Assembly: GCA_963783095.1 (NCBI GenBank)
Contig: CAWAMR010000003.1
Span: 682,001-746,000 of the forward strand
Direction of reading: 5' to 3'
From: CAWAMR01 sp963783095
GTDB taxonomy: Bacteria > Planctomycetota > Planctomycetia > Gemmatales > Gemmataceae
Length of the DNA stretch: 64,000 nucleotides
In this document: positions 51,202-59,183 of the stretch, one piece after another
How the letters are laid out: the number at the start of each line of letters is the position of its first letter
Position numbering within the stretch: the stretch's first letter is position 1
Position numbers and translations under genes: made by a program
Notes under the pieces: model-generated
What the model was told of the DNA's origin: nothing
The model's database searches: none
Seen by the model: only the letters and a program-made list of their open reading frames with translations

Positions 51202-52140
51202 TCATTTCTTTTCGGCAACAAACTTCTTGATACGGTACTTTTCGGCGTTGTCTTTGAGCCATTTCATCGTGTATTCGCTCATGATCTTGTTATAGTCCTG
51301 GCCCTGTTGAAACTTGGGCGGCGTATAGCCGTCCTGGCCTTGCTGGACGCCCAACTGATAGAAGATTTGCGATCCATAAATCTTCTTCGGATCGAACGCG
51401 CGGCCCGTATTGTTCCATTCCATCTCGGAAATGATCTGGAGGATTAACTTGCTTTCTTCGGCGGAAATCTCTTCCTGCTTGGCGGGTTGACCGTTCACCG
51501 AAGCGACGCCCATGCGATACTTGCGAACCAGCACATTCGCGGCGAGTTGACGATCGGCAGCTTCCTTTGCCTTCAAAGCGGCGACAGGACTTTCAAATAC
51601 TTTCACGATTTTCTTGACCTGATCGAGTTCCGTTGCAAAGTTCTCGGCCTTCTTTTCAATCGGCCTGCCATTGGGAACCAGGATATAGAAGTCGGCTTCG
51701 TGATGTTTCTTCAGGAAGAAGCACCCCTCCTGACCTTCGCTGAGGGCAACGATTTGAGCACCCCGGAATGGACGAATAGTAGGACGAAGATTGGGCCGGA
51801 CCGGGGGCGGAACCTCATTCACCGGCGCGACGGCGGCCGCATGTTGCCAGCCGACCCGAATCGTGGTCAGACCTTTGGCACCGAGCAAATTATCGGAGAT
51901 CTTGATCGTGGCGACCTGAAAATCGAATTTCGGCGAGTTAGGGAACTCATTCAGTGAAGTATTGACGAGTTCCTTTTCGAGGTCCGCGACCTTGCCGACG
52001 ATGATAACATTAGCTTCAAGTGTTTGTGCCGTAGTGTCTTTGACTCGAATGGCGATTCGCGCAGTGGATGTCACTTGTGCGGCGCTTGAAAGAGTTGTCA
52101 GAGCAACTATGGTGAGAGCAAAACAAGAAGTTCGACGCAT
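51202..52140 (-). CDS. Secreted protein of unknown function
   Basis: 312 residues, intact. MRRTSCFALTIVALTTLSSA is a signal peptide. The N-terminal part ANVIIVGKVADLEKELVNTS and FQVATIKISDNLLGAKGLTT looks like a small beta-barrel; IVALSEGQEGCFFLKKHHEAD fits the same domain. The C-terminal half is helical and ends with a basic tail KFVAEKK. I do not recognise the family; similar exported proteins with this ordering occur in planctomycetes. A terminator follows. Confidence 0.7.
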   Translation of the reverse strand: MRRTSCFALTIVALTTLSSAAQVTSTARIAIRVKDTTAQTLEANVIIVGKVADLEKELVNTSLNEFPNSPKFDFQVATIKISDNLLGAKGLTTIRVGWQHAAAVAPVNEVPPPVRPNLRPTIRPFRGAQIVALSEGQEGCFFLKKHHEADFYILVPNGRPIEKKAENFATELDQVKKIVKVFESPVAALKAKEAADRQLAANVLVRKYRMGVASVNGQPAKQEEISAEESKLILQIISEMEWNNTGRAFDPKKIYGSQIFYQLGVQQGQDGYTPPKFQQGQDYNKIMSEYTMKWLKDNAEKYRIKKFVAEKK

Positions 52141-52242
52141 GAAACAGCTCCAGAAACAAGTAGCGAGAATACCCCTAAAGCTTCAGACGAGACAGTTAGG
52201 ATGAGAGTTTTCAGTTTTATTTCAACCTGTGAACTTCGAGGA

Positions 52243-52353
52243 GTGTAGCCATATTCTCTGGGGTCGTAGCGGCGGCATCCTGCCGCCGAGAGGTCGCAGA
52301 CGGCGGCAGGATGCCGCCGCTACGACGATGCCCCCCAGAGAATCTGGCTGCAC
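52243..52353. repeat. 111-bp palindromic repeat element, copy 2
   Basis: Ends GTGTAGCCA and TGGCTGCAC with an inner GTAGCGGCGGC stem. It is homologous to 29416-29530 in reverse orientation. It lies between the divergent secreted-protein gene and rpmJ (spacer 52141-52463). No gene in that spacer otherwise. Confidence 0.88.
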
Positions 52354-52463
52354 CCAACTTCGATCGGCGAGGGAAAATTCCACTTGCCGCTTTGGTGATC
52401 TCCGCTACAGTTATTAGTTCCCCCTTATGGTGGTAAGCCCGTATTGATTTGGAAGGGACGGTC

Positions 52464-52580
52464 ATGAAAGTTCGTTCCAGTGTGAAGCGTATTTGCGAGA
52501 AGTGCAAGCTGATCCGGCGGCATGGTGTCGTGCGCGTGATCTGCTCCGATCCCCGGCACAAACAGCACAGGGTTGATTGA
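52464..52580 (+). CDS. rpmJ: Ribosomal protein L36
   Basis: 38 residues: MKVRSSVKRICEKCKLIRR and the end VICSDPRHKQHRVD. The zinc ligands Cys-x-x-Cys, Cys and His are all present (C+ type). It is a small 50S subunit protein. GGAAGGG is upstream of ATG 52464. It starts the ribosomal cluster, ten bases before rpsM. Confidence 0.95.
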   Translation: MKVRSSVKRICEKCKLIRRHGVVRVICSDPRHKQHRVD

Positions 52581-52589
52581 GGATAAGAG

Positions 52590-52973
52590 ATGCCGCGTAT
52601 TCAAGGTGTTGACTTGCCGCCCGATAAGCCTACCCATATTTCTCTGCGCTATTTGCAGGGAATCGGGGCAACATTGGCGCTGCGCCTCTGCGAACAAGCA
52701 AACGTCGATCCACAGCGCAAGGCCAAAGAACTCAACGACGACGATATTGCTCGTATTGCGACACTTCTCGATCGCGATTATGTTGTTGAGGGCGGTTTGC
52801 GCCGAACGATCACGCAGACCATCAATCGGCTCAAGGACATCGGCTGCTATCGCGGTCTGCGCCATCGCCGCAGTTTGCCATGCCGGGGTCAACGAACCAA
52901 GACCAACGCCCGTACCCGGAAGGGTCCGCGCAAGACCGTTGCCGGCAAGAAGGGCGTGAAGGAATTGCGGTAA
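52590..52973 (+). CDS. rpsM: Ribosomal protein S13
   Basis: 127 residues. The helix-two-turn-helix RYLQGIGATLALRLCEQANV and the C-terminal RGLRHRRSLPCRGQRTKTNA then ARTRKGPRKTVAGKK are standard for S13, which contacts the 23S/5S bridge and the P-site tRNA head. Second gene of the cluster; the next gene, rpsK, is 365 bases away because of an inserted repeat region. Confidence 0.97.
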   Translation: MPRIQGVDLPPDKPTHISLRYLQGIGATLALRLCEQANVDPQRKAKELNDDDIARIATLLDRDYVVEGGLRRTITQTINRLKDIGCYRGLRHRRSLPCRGQRTKTNARTRKGPRKTVAGKKGVKELR

Positions 52974-53029
52974 TTTGTCTTGTTGCCCGAAGTGCAAGTT
53001 TTGAAGTTGCGCGTGGAGGCAGTTTGGAA

Positions 53030-53229
53030 TGGTGCGGCGAAGCCGCACACCAACCCGAAGCGTCAGCGAGGAAACGACTTCCGGCAAACGCAGGGTTGAT
53101 CCTCGCTAGCGGTTCGGGTTAGTGTAACCTTCGGTTGCCGTAGGGCAAGCGTCTCGCTTGCCTGACTCCCTGGCAAGCGGGACGCTTGCCCTACGTTAGA
53201 CTCCCTGGCAAGCGGGACGCTTGCCCTAC
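53030..53229. repeat. Hairpin-rich insert between rpsM and rpsK
   Basis: Several stems: arms AACCCGAAGCGTCAGCGAGGA-like near 53050 against a complement near 53100-53120, then GTAGGGCAAGCG at 53140-53162 facing GGCAAGCGGGACGCTTGCC at 53172-53194, the latter duplicated at 53207-53229. Spans most of the 52974-53338 spacer, where no gene is seen. Confidence 0.8.
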
Positions 53230-53338
53230 GTTAGACATAGGTATCGCCCATTCCCTCGGGTTTTTCAAGGCGCAACTTCAAAGAGCGCAAGCGACGGATA
53301 GATTGTAATAGAACATTGCACAGTTGGATTTAGAGAAA

Positions 53339-53719
53339 ATGGCAAAGAGCAAAAAACGAAAAGCCCGTCGCAATGTGAGCCGGGGTGTGGCGCACATCCA
53401 GGCGACGTTCAATAACACCATTGTGACCATCACCGACACGGCCGGCGACACCCTGTGCGCTGCCTCGGCCGGTTGCGTCGGCTTCAAAGGGAGCCGAAAG
53501 AGCACGCCCTTCGCTGCCCAGCGCGCGGCCGAGCAGGCCGCTGAAAAAGCGACCAAGTACGGATTGAAAGAAGTCGAAGTGCGCGTAAAAGGTCCGGGAG
53601 CAGGCCGGGAATCGGCGATCACCGCTCTGCAATCTTCCGGATTGACCATCAAGGTCATCGAAGATGTGACACCGCTCCCCCACAATGGTTGCAGGCCCCC
53701 CAAGAAACGACGGGTTTGA
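53339..53719 (+). CDS. rpsK: Ribosomal protein S11
   Basis: 126 residues from ATG 53339. Typical S11 text: GVAHIQATFNNTIVTITD, SAGCVGFKGSRKSTPFAAQ, VKGPGAGRESAITALQSSGL and the end DVTPLPHNGCRPPKKRRV. S11 forms the mRNA exit platform of the 30S subunit. It is followed by rpsD after 42 bases. An upstream in-frame TTG exists but ATG 53339 fits the family length. Confidence 0.97.
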   Translation: MAKSKKRKARRNVSRGVAHIQATFNNTIVTITDTAGDTLCAASAGCVGFKGSRKSTPFAAQRAAEQAAEKATKYGLKEVEVRVKGPGAGRESAITALQSSGLTIKVIEDVTPLPHNGCRPPKKRRV

Positions 53720-53761
53720 TCCGGATTCTCGACACCTAACCACTGAATACCAGCAACTGAT

Positions 53762-54400
53762 ATGGCCAAGTTTACCGACCCTGTTTGCAAGCGTTGTCGT
53801 CGAGAGCAGATGAAACTGTATCTCAAGGGCAATCGCTGTTACACGAACAAGTGCCCGATCGAGCGCGAAGCTCCTCCTCCCGGAATGCACGGCTACCGCA
53901 AGGGCAAGATGAGCGAATATGGCGTTCGCTTGCGCGAGAAGCAGAAGCTGAAGTGGTTCTACGGCCTGCTTGAACGCCAGTTCCGCCGCTATTTCGCTAT
54001 CGCTACGCGTTCGCCGGAAAATACCGGTGAGCAACTGCTGGCGCTGATGGAACGCCGGCTCGATAACGTGATTCATCGCCTGGGATTCGCTCCATCTCGC
54101 GTGGCGGCGCGACAACTGGTGGCGCACGGCCATATCATTCTCAACGACCACAAGTGCGATATTCCCAGCGTCCTTCTGAAGCCCAACGACGTGGTCAAGG
54201 TCAAGGCGAAACCCGGAAGCGTACAGATCGTCCGACTCAATCTTCAGGAAGGACCGAAGGAGCCGGTCCCCGATTTTCTGGAGGTCATCCCCGGTGAAAA
54301 TCCGGAAGGCCGGATGACCCGCCTGCCGTCTCGCGGTGATGTCGATCCTCGGATCTCGCACATCCGCGAACAACTCATCATTGAAATTGTTACACGATAA
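53762..54400 (+). CDS. rpsD: Ribosomal protein S4
   Basis: 212 residues. The N-terminal CKRCRREQMKLYLKGNRCYT with NKC is the zinc-binding form of S4. The S4 RNA-binding domain is LMERRLDNVIHRLGFAPSR, then QLVAHGHIILNDHKCDIPS. S4 starts 30S assembly and in many bacteria represses the alpha operon. It is followed by rpoA after 118 bases. Confidence 0.97.
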   Translation: MAKFTDPVCKRCRREQMKLYLKGNRCYTNKCPIEREAPPPGMHGYRKGKMSEYGVRLREKQKLKWFYGLLERQFRRYFAIATRSPENTGEQLLALMERRLDNVIHRLGFAPSRVAARQLVAHGHIILNDHKCDIPSVLLKPNDVVKVKAKPGSVQIVRLNLQEGPKEPVPDFLEVIPGENPEGRMTRLPSRGDVDPRISHIREQLIIEIVTR

Positions 54401-54518
54401 ATCGTGATCGTGGCAATACCGCTAATCGATTGCGGGTACAGTTTGCATCGTGCGGAATCCTCACTGCACGCTGGATCAGCTGTTACTCTGCTTTCGCATT
54501 ACTGAAAAGGAGGAATTC

Positions 54519-55530
54519 ATGCGGATCAAGTGGCGTGGTTTGGAACTGCCCAGCCGGGTATCGGCGGATCGGTCAACATTGACCGATACTTACGGCAAAT
54601 TCAGCGCCGAGCCGTTTGAAGGCGGTTTCGGCATGCACCGTAGGCAACAGTCTTCGGCGCGTGCTGCTTTCCAGCCTGGAAGGCAGTGCCGTCACCCAGG
54701 TCAAAATCCAGGGCGTCCAGCACGAAATCACCACGATTCCCGGCGTCGTCGAGGATGTAACCGACATCATCCTCAACATCAAGAGTCTGGTCGTGAAAAA
54801 CCTTCAGTGAAAGCTCCAAGACGATCCGGATCGAGCGCCATGAAAAGGGCGTCGTCAAGGCCGCCGACATTCAGCACGACGAATCGATCCAGATCATCAA
54901 CCCCGAACACATCATCGCCACGCTGACGGACGATGTGCCGTTCGTCGTGGAGATGACCGTCGAGAATGGCCGGGGCTATCGATCCGCCGACGACAACGCC
55001 GGCAAGGAACGGGAGATCGGCCTGATTCCCGTCGATTCGAGTTTCTCGCCGGTGGTTCGGGTGAAATATGAGACGGAAGAAACTCGCGTCGGCCAGCGCA
55101 CGAACTACGATCGGCTGGTGATGGAGATCTGGACCAACGGCACGATCACGCCGCAAATGGCGCTGGTCGAAGGGGCCAAGATTCTGCGCAAGCACCTGAA
55201 CCCATTCATTCAGTACGCCGAACCCGGCCCGGAAATGCCGATCGATGACTCCTTCGACGATGGCGGCGCAGCCGGTCACGACCGTCGATCATGGAGCTGG
55301 AACGCAAGCTGAACATGAGTCTGGCCGAACTGGAATTGTCGGTTCGGGCCACGAACTGTCTGGAATCGGAAGGGATCGCCACGGTGCGCGATCTCGTGAT
55401 CCGCACGGAAGATGAACTGCTGGAAGTCCGCAACTTCGGCGAGACAACCTTGCGGGAAGTGAAGCAAAAACTCGTCGAACGCGGTCTGAGTCTCGGAATG
55501 AGGCTGCCCTCCGCGATGATGCGACGATAA
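54519..55530 (+). CDS. rpoA: RNA polymerase alpha subunit, frameshifted
   Basis: About 335 residues when joined. AAGGAGG precedes ATG 54519. The pieces read MRIKWRGLELPSRV, then GNSLRRVLLSSLEGSAVTQV and IQGVQHEITTIPGVVEDV (N-terminal dimer domain), then SIQIINPEHIIATLTDD and the MELERKLNMSLAELELSVR to ETTLREVKQKLVERGLSLGM C-terminal domain that contacts DNA and activators. At least three indels are needed, near 54640, 54810 and 55285. Since the subunit is essential and single-copy, these breaks are strong evidence for sequence error. This calibrates other frameshifts in the window. Confidence 0.95.
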
Positions 55531-55535
55531 GAATT

Positions 55536-55634
55536 AGTGTTCAGTTTTCGGTGTTCAGTGTTCAGTAAATGCAAAGAAAAGAACCCGACAGGGTTTGGCA
55601 TTTACTGAACACTGAACACTGAACACTGAACACT
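55536..55634. repeat. TGTTCAG-type long hairpin between rpoA and rplQ
   Basis: Arms 55536-55572 and 55598-55634 (37 bases, nearly complementary) made of repeated AGTGTTC words, with a loop of 25 bases containing AAGAACCCGACAGGGTTT-type small stem. It lies 5 bases after the rpoA stop and 26 bases before rplQ. Confidence 0.85.
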
Positions 55635-55659
55635 TCAACCCTAACCCTCAGAAACAGTC

Positions 55660-56302
55660 ATGCGCCATCGTATCGTCGGTCGAACACTGGGCCGAAATTC
55701 TCCGCATCGAACCTCGATGTATCGCAATATGTTCGTGTCGTTGATCCAGCACAAGCGGATCATCACGACGGAACCCAAGGCCAAAGAGCTTCGCCGATTC
55801 GCGGAAAAGCTCATCACCATCGCCAAGCGCGGTCTGCTCACCAATGATCCGATCAAGTTGTTGCACGCCCGCCGGCAGATCCTTTCCCGCCTCGGGCCGG
55901 TCGGCAAAGTCGAATTCGTCGACGACAAAGGCGACCTGACGAATGATAACGTCTTGCACAAGCTTTTTTCCGATATTGCCCTTCGGTACAAGGATCGTCC
56001 GGGTGGTTATACGCGCATCATCAAACGGCACGAACGCCGGCTGGGCGATGCGGGAGCAACTGCATTTATCGAGTTGCTGAAAGAAGGCGAAGAAAAAGTG
56101 CACGCCAAAGCCAAGAGCGAGAGACCGGCCGTAGCACCTGTTCCTGTCGTTTCGCACAGCGCCGGAACAAATTCCCCCTCCGACACCTGAACCAACTCCA
56201 ACGCCGGAACCGACGGCTCAGACTCCCGCACCGACTCCGGAACCGTTGGCGCAGACTCCCGTTCCACAAAATGAATCGACAACGCCGCCGGCGACTAGCT
56301 GA
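55660..56302 (+). CDS. rplQ: Ribosomal protein L17 with Pro/Thr/Glu tail, one frameshift
   Basis: About 214 residues. The first 140 are standard L17 (MRHRIVGRTLGRNSPHRT, then RNMFVSLIQHKRIITTEPK, VLHKLFSDIALRYKDRPGGY, RIIKRHERRLGDAGATAFI). Then comes a tail that reads PVPVVS and, after a shift near 56155, PEQIPPPTPEPTPTPEPTAQ to the stop at 56302. Normal L17 is about 120-130 residues, so the tail of about 70 residues is an unusual feature. A shorter reading ending at 56190 is possible if the shift is real. Confidence 0.92.
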
Positions 56303-56476
56303 AAGAATAGTTGCGACGGGCGAGCCGGAGGTGGTAACGCGAGAGTGAATCGAGAGGTTCTACGTCAACCGACGGCGTATCTCGCAGTCCAAAGTTGTTG
56401 AAATACAACCACAAGTCTGCGTCGTATTTCGGAAGCTTCACATTTCGATGGACTCAGTTGAAATGGAGCAAGATCA

Positions 56477-57484
56477 ATGTTTATTTCATTTTTTATGCTC
56501 GGTCTTCAACAATTGGCATTTGGAACTGATCCAGCCTTGGTTGCGACAAACGATCAATTGCCAATCAAGAGAATACCAAATCCATTTCAAGACTTCGACG
56601 CCGAACGACTCAGCGATGGAGAAATGAAGGCTCTTGCTGTATTTTCGATGGTCTTAGGACCGGCTTACCTCCGATCGATTGTGCCCGTGGCACTCGCTGA
56701 TATCCACAAATACCCGCCTGATGCCAGAAGACTCGCCCGAGAAACTATCAAGCTCTGGGGCGATCTTGCCACTCCGCTCTTGGTAAAACATCTCCACAGC
56801 CCGGATCCAAAAGTACGTTTGCGTGTTATTTGGTTGCTGGGAGAAATGAAGGCACGCCGATCCCTTGATGAACTGATTCGCTTGAGAAAGGATAAAGATA
56901 AATTAATTCGAGATTCGGTGATCTATGCCTTGGCAGAAATACAGGATCGCCGGGCGATTTTGCCTCTGCTCGATATGGCGTGGAACGACCCGAGTGAAGC
57001 CCTAAGAGGAAACGCCTGTTATGCAATCGCAACATTCAAGTCGGGATCCGTTGAAGCTTCCAAGTCATTGCAACAATTGGTGCTGGTTCGTGCAGCAACT
57101 GCTGTTCGCCCGCAGATTCCACGACGACCTCTCGATTTTTTTCGAACAGAGGATCCATGTCATGCAGAATTCTTCGCGTTACTTTGGATCGGTCCTTCAA
57201 CAACGCCATTTCTGGAAACAATCCTGAAAGATCCAAAATACCAAGCTTTGCACAAGAGTATTTTTTCTGCGATGCTTTGCGGTTATCCCGATGTTCACGT
57301 ACTTCGTAGTCCCGGAAGGAAAAATGGGAAAAACGCGTTGCTGGGTAGAAACGATCTACTGAAATTGGCGAGAGTCTACGTTGGTCAACCGATCGCTGGT
57401 CAACCGATCGACGATCCAGCGAGTGAAGAAGCGAAAAGCGTTGTCAGAGATTTAGAGGAAACTTCATTGAAAAAAGTCCCTTGA
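56477..57484 (+). CDS. HEAT-repeat protein with signal peptide
   Basis: 335 residues, intact. The short hydrophobic start MFISFFMLGLQQLAFGTD is a likely signal peptide. Alpha-solenoid repeats include TPLLVKHLHSPDPKVRLRVI, WLLGEMKARRSLDELIRLRK, DKLIRDSVIYALAEIQDRRA and PLLDMAWNDPSEALRGNACY, so the PBS-lyase/HEAT pattern is clear. The last third is more divergent. It is a protein-binding scaffold outside the cytoplasm. It starts 175 bases after rplQ and is not clearly part of that operon. Confidence 0.78.
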   Translation: MFISFFMLGLQQLAFGTDPALVATNDQLPIKRIPNPFQDFDAERLSDGEMKALAVFSMVLGPAYLRSIVPVALADIHKYPPDARRLARETIKLWGDLATPLLVKHLHSPDPKVRLRVIWLLGEMKARRSLDELIRLRKDKDKLIRDSVIYALAEIQDRRAILPLLDMAWNDPSEALRGNACYAIATFKSGSVEASKSLQQLVLVRAATAVRPQIPRRPLDFFRTEDPCHAEFFALLWIGPSTTPFLETILKDPKYQALHKSIFSAMLCGYPDVHVLRSPGRKNGKNALLGRNDLLKLARVYVGQPIAGQPIDDPASEEAKSVVRDLEETSLKKVP

Positions 57485-57517
57485 ATTCTCTTTCAGACCC
57501 GTATGGCCTTTGTCGAA

Positions 57518-57787
57518 TTAAAGATTGACTGCAACCGTGGTTTCCGCCGCGCCTTCACGAACTGGGTTCAACTTGAGCAAGGCGTCGTGCCGAACTTTGG
57601 CTGCATTCGGTCCACTCATTACCTCGCCGCATTGATCGCATATCTCGACAGGCACGTTCTCAGCGCGGACCCTGAGAGGCTCTTCTCCGAAATCAAAGTC
57701 GAATTCCTCGGTTCGCGTCTGAGTAACGAGTTCGCCTTTACCACATTCAGGACACTTCAGACCGTTCGGAGTTACATCTTCAGCCAT
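57518..57787 (-). CDS. YgiT-type zinc-finger protein (MqsA-like N-terminal domain)
   Basis: 89 residues. MAEDVTPNGLKCPECGKGEL and ICDQCGE give four cysteines in two CxxC pairs, as in the zinc-binding half of MqsA/YgiT antitoxins; RVRAENVPVEICDQCGEVMS and the following short tail match the YgiT-type family, which lacks the helix-turn-helix of full MqsA. These are often paired with a small toxin gene directly upstream. Here the upstream 316 bases hold only a 37-codon frame. A true antitoxin role is therefore unproven. Confidence 0.72.
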   Translation of the reverse strand: MAEDVTPNGLKCPECGKGELVTQTRTEEFDFDFGEEPLRVRAENVPVEICDQCGEVMSGPNAAKVRHDALLKLNPVREGAAETTVAVNL

Positions 57788-57802
57788 GGTAGAAATCCGC
57801 CG

Positions 57803-57916
57803 TTAACGACTATGAATGGACGTGTGAATGCTCTGGATGAAGACGTATTCCACGCCCATTCGACGTTCGCAAATTAACAATTCGAGCAATTTGGCTCGCG
57901 CCTCGGTTGGGGTCAT
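57803..57916 (-). CDS. Possible 37-residue protein upstream of the zinc-finger gene
   Basis: ATG 57916, reading MTPTEARAKLLELLICERRM and ending TSIHSR. It is 15 bases before the zinc-finger start, in the position a toxin partner would take, but is too short for known partners. It may be a remnant. Confidence 0.3.
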   Translation of the reverse strand: MTPTEARAKLLELLICERRMGVEYVFIQSIHTSIHSR

Positions 57917-58103
57917 GCTGCAGCTCCGTGGCCCCAGTCGTCGAATCCAAACATAGAAAAAGGTTATCGATCCAGCCGGGTTGCCTGGAATCGGAAGGCA
58001 AACAGACCCATATACAGAACATCATATGATAGGATTTATTCGAGGTAAAGATCAAGACTAATCATAACCGTTGTTTAGAAATGCCTGCCCGTTTTGCATT
58101 TTA

Positions 58104-59131
58104 GGCAGTGTTGACATTCGCTCAGGCAATTTACGGAACCTGCGAAAGGAGGCTTCGTCGGCCGCGAGATTTCGCCGCTTCCTTGATCGTTAAGGGCTTC
58201 CCATTGTACGAAAAATATTCCACGCAGTTTCGGCATAGGTAAAGCTATTTCGCCTCGCCGGATTCCTACGATTGGTTGGCAGCCATGACGGTTGCCTTCA
58301 ATCATGGAACCGAACACGCGAGGCTTGATACCCATGCTGCGACGACACGAAATCAGTGATGAGCAATGGAACATTATCAAGGACCACTTGCCGGGCAAGG
58401 AAGGCGATCCCGGTGCGACCGCTAAGGATAATCGCCTGTTCATCAACGCCATCTTTTGGATCGCCAAGACCGGCGCTCCTTGGCGTGATTTGCCGGAACG
58501 GTTCGGCCCGTGGAACAGCATGTTTCAGAGATTCAATCGCTGGTGCAAGAATGGCGTGTTCCCCAAAATCATGGATCTGTTGAAAGATCCCGACGTCGAA
58601 GTTTTGATGGTGGATTCCACGGTAATTCGTGCCCATCAGCATTCCGCAGGTGCCAAGGGCAGCAACGCCGAGGCCGAGTGCCTGGGACGCTCGCGCGGCG
58701 GATTCAGCACGAAGATTCACGTTTCGTGCAATGGTGTCGGCGAGCCTGTGAAGATTCTTCTGACGCCGGGCCAAAATCATGATGTCAAACAAGGACCGGC
58801 TCTGCTGGAAGGCAGCGATCCACAGAAAGTTCTCGCCGACAAGGGCTATGACAGCGACGAGTTCGTGGCGACGATCGAAGCGAAGGGCGCGGAAGCAGTC
58901 ATTCCGCCGCGCAGCAATCGCGTCGAACCACGCGAATACGACACAGAGACCTATAAGCAACGCAACATCGTGGAGCGGATGATCAATATCATGAAACAGT
59001 CCCGCCGAGTGGCAACGCGCTACGAGAAAACGGCACGAAATTTTCTGGGATTCGTGGCTTTCACCGCGCTCGTGACGCTGTTAACCTAAACCCAGCCTCT
59101 CCAGTTTCACGGCTGGAATGTCAACACTACC
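58104..59131 (+). mobile_element. IS5-family insertion sequence
   Basis: Ends 58104-58119 (GGCAGTGTTGACATTC) and 59116-59131 are inverted repeats with one mismatch, flanked by TA on each side (58102-58103 and 59132-59133), consistent with a 2-base TA target duplication of the IS427 type. One intact transposase is inside. It landed between the zinc-finger gene and larA. Confidence 0.85.
58334..59089 (+). CDS. IS5-family transposase
   Basis: 251 residues from ATG 58334 (MLRRHEISDEQWNIIKDHLP); the frame opens at 58292. The order is the helical start, FWIAKTGAPWRDLPERFGPW, then VLMVDSTVIRAHQHSAGAKG (first Asp), KVLADKGYDSDEFVATI (second Asp) and KQRNIVERMINIMKQSRRVA (Glu), which is the IS5/IS427 DDE signature. 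Unbroken frame. It should move the element flanked by the 16-bp ends at 58104 and 59131. Confidence 0.92.
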   Translation: MLRRHEISDEQWNIIKDHLPGKEGDPGATAKDNRLFINAIFWIAKTGAPWRDLPERFGPWNSMFQRFNRWCKNGVFPKIMDLLKDPDVEVLMVDSTVIRAHQHSAGAKGSNAEAECLGRSRGGFSTKIHVSCNGVGEPVKILLTPGQNHDVKQGPALLEGSDPQKVLADKGYDSDEFVATIEAKGAEAVIPPRSNRVEPREYDTETYKQRNIVERMINIMKQSRRVATRYEKTARNFLGFVAFTALVTLLT

Positions 59132-59183
59132 TAGTGACTATCCTTTCCATATGAGATGCCGCCCGACAAAACGGACTCTACCC

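Noticed and set aside
54519..55530. Programmed frameshifting in rpoA
   Set aside because: Three shifts at unrelated places, with no slippery heptamer or downstream structure at each, do not resemble programmed events.
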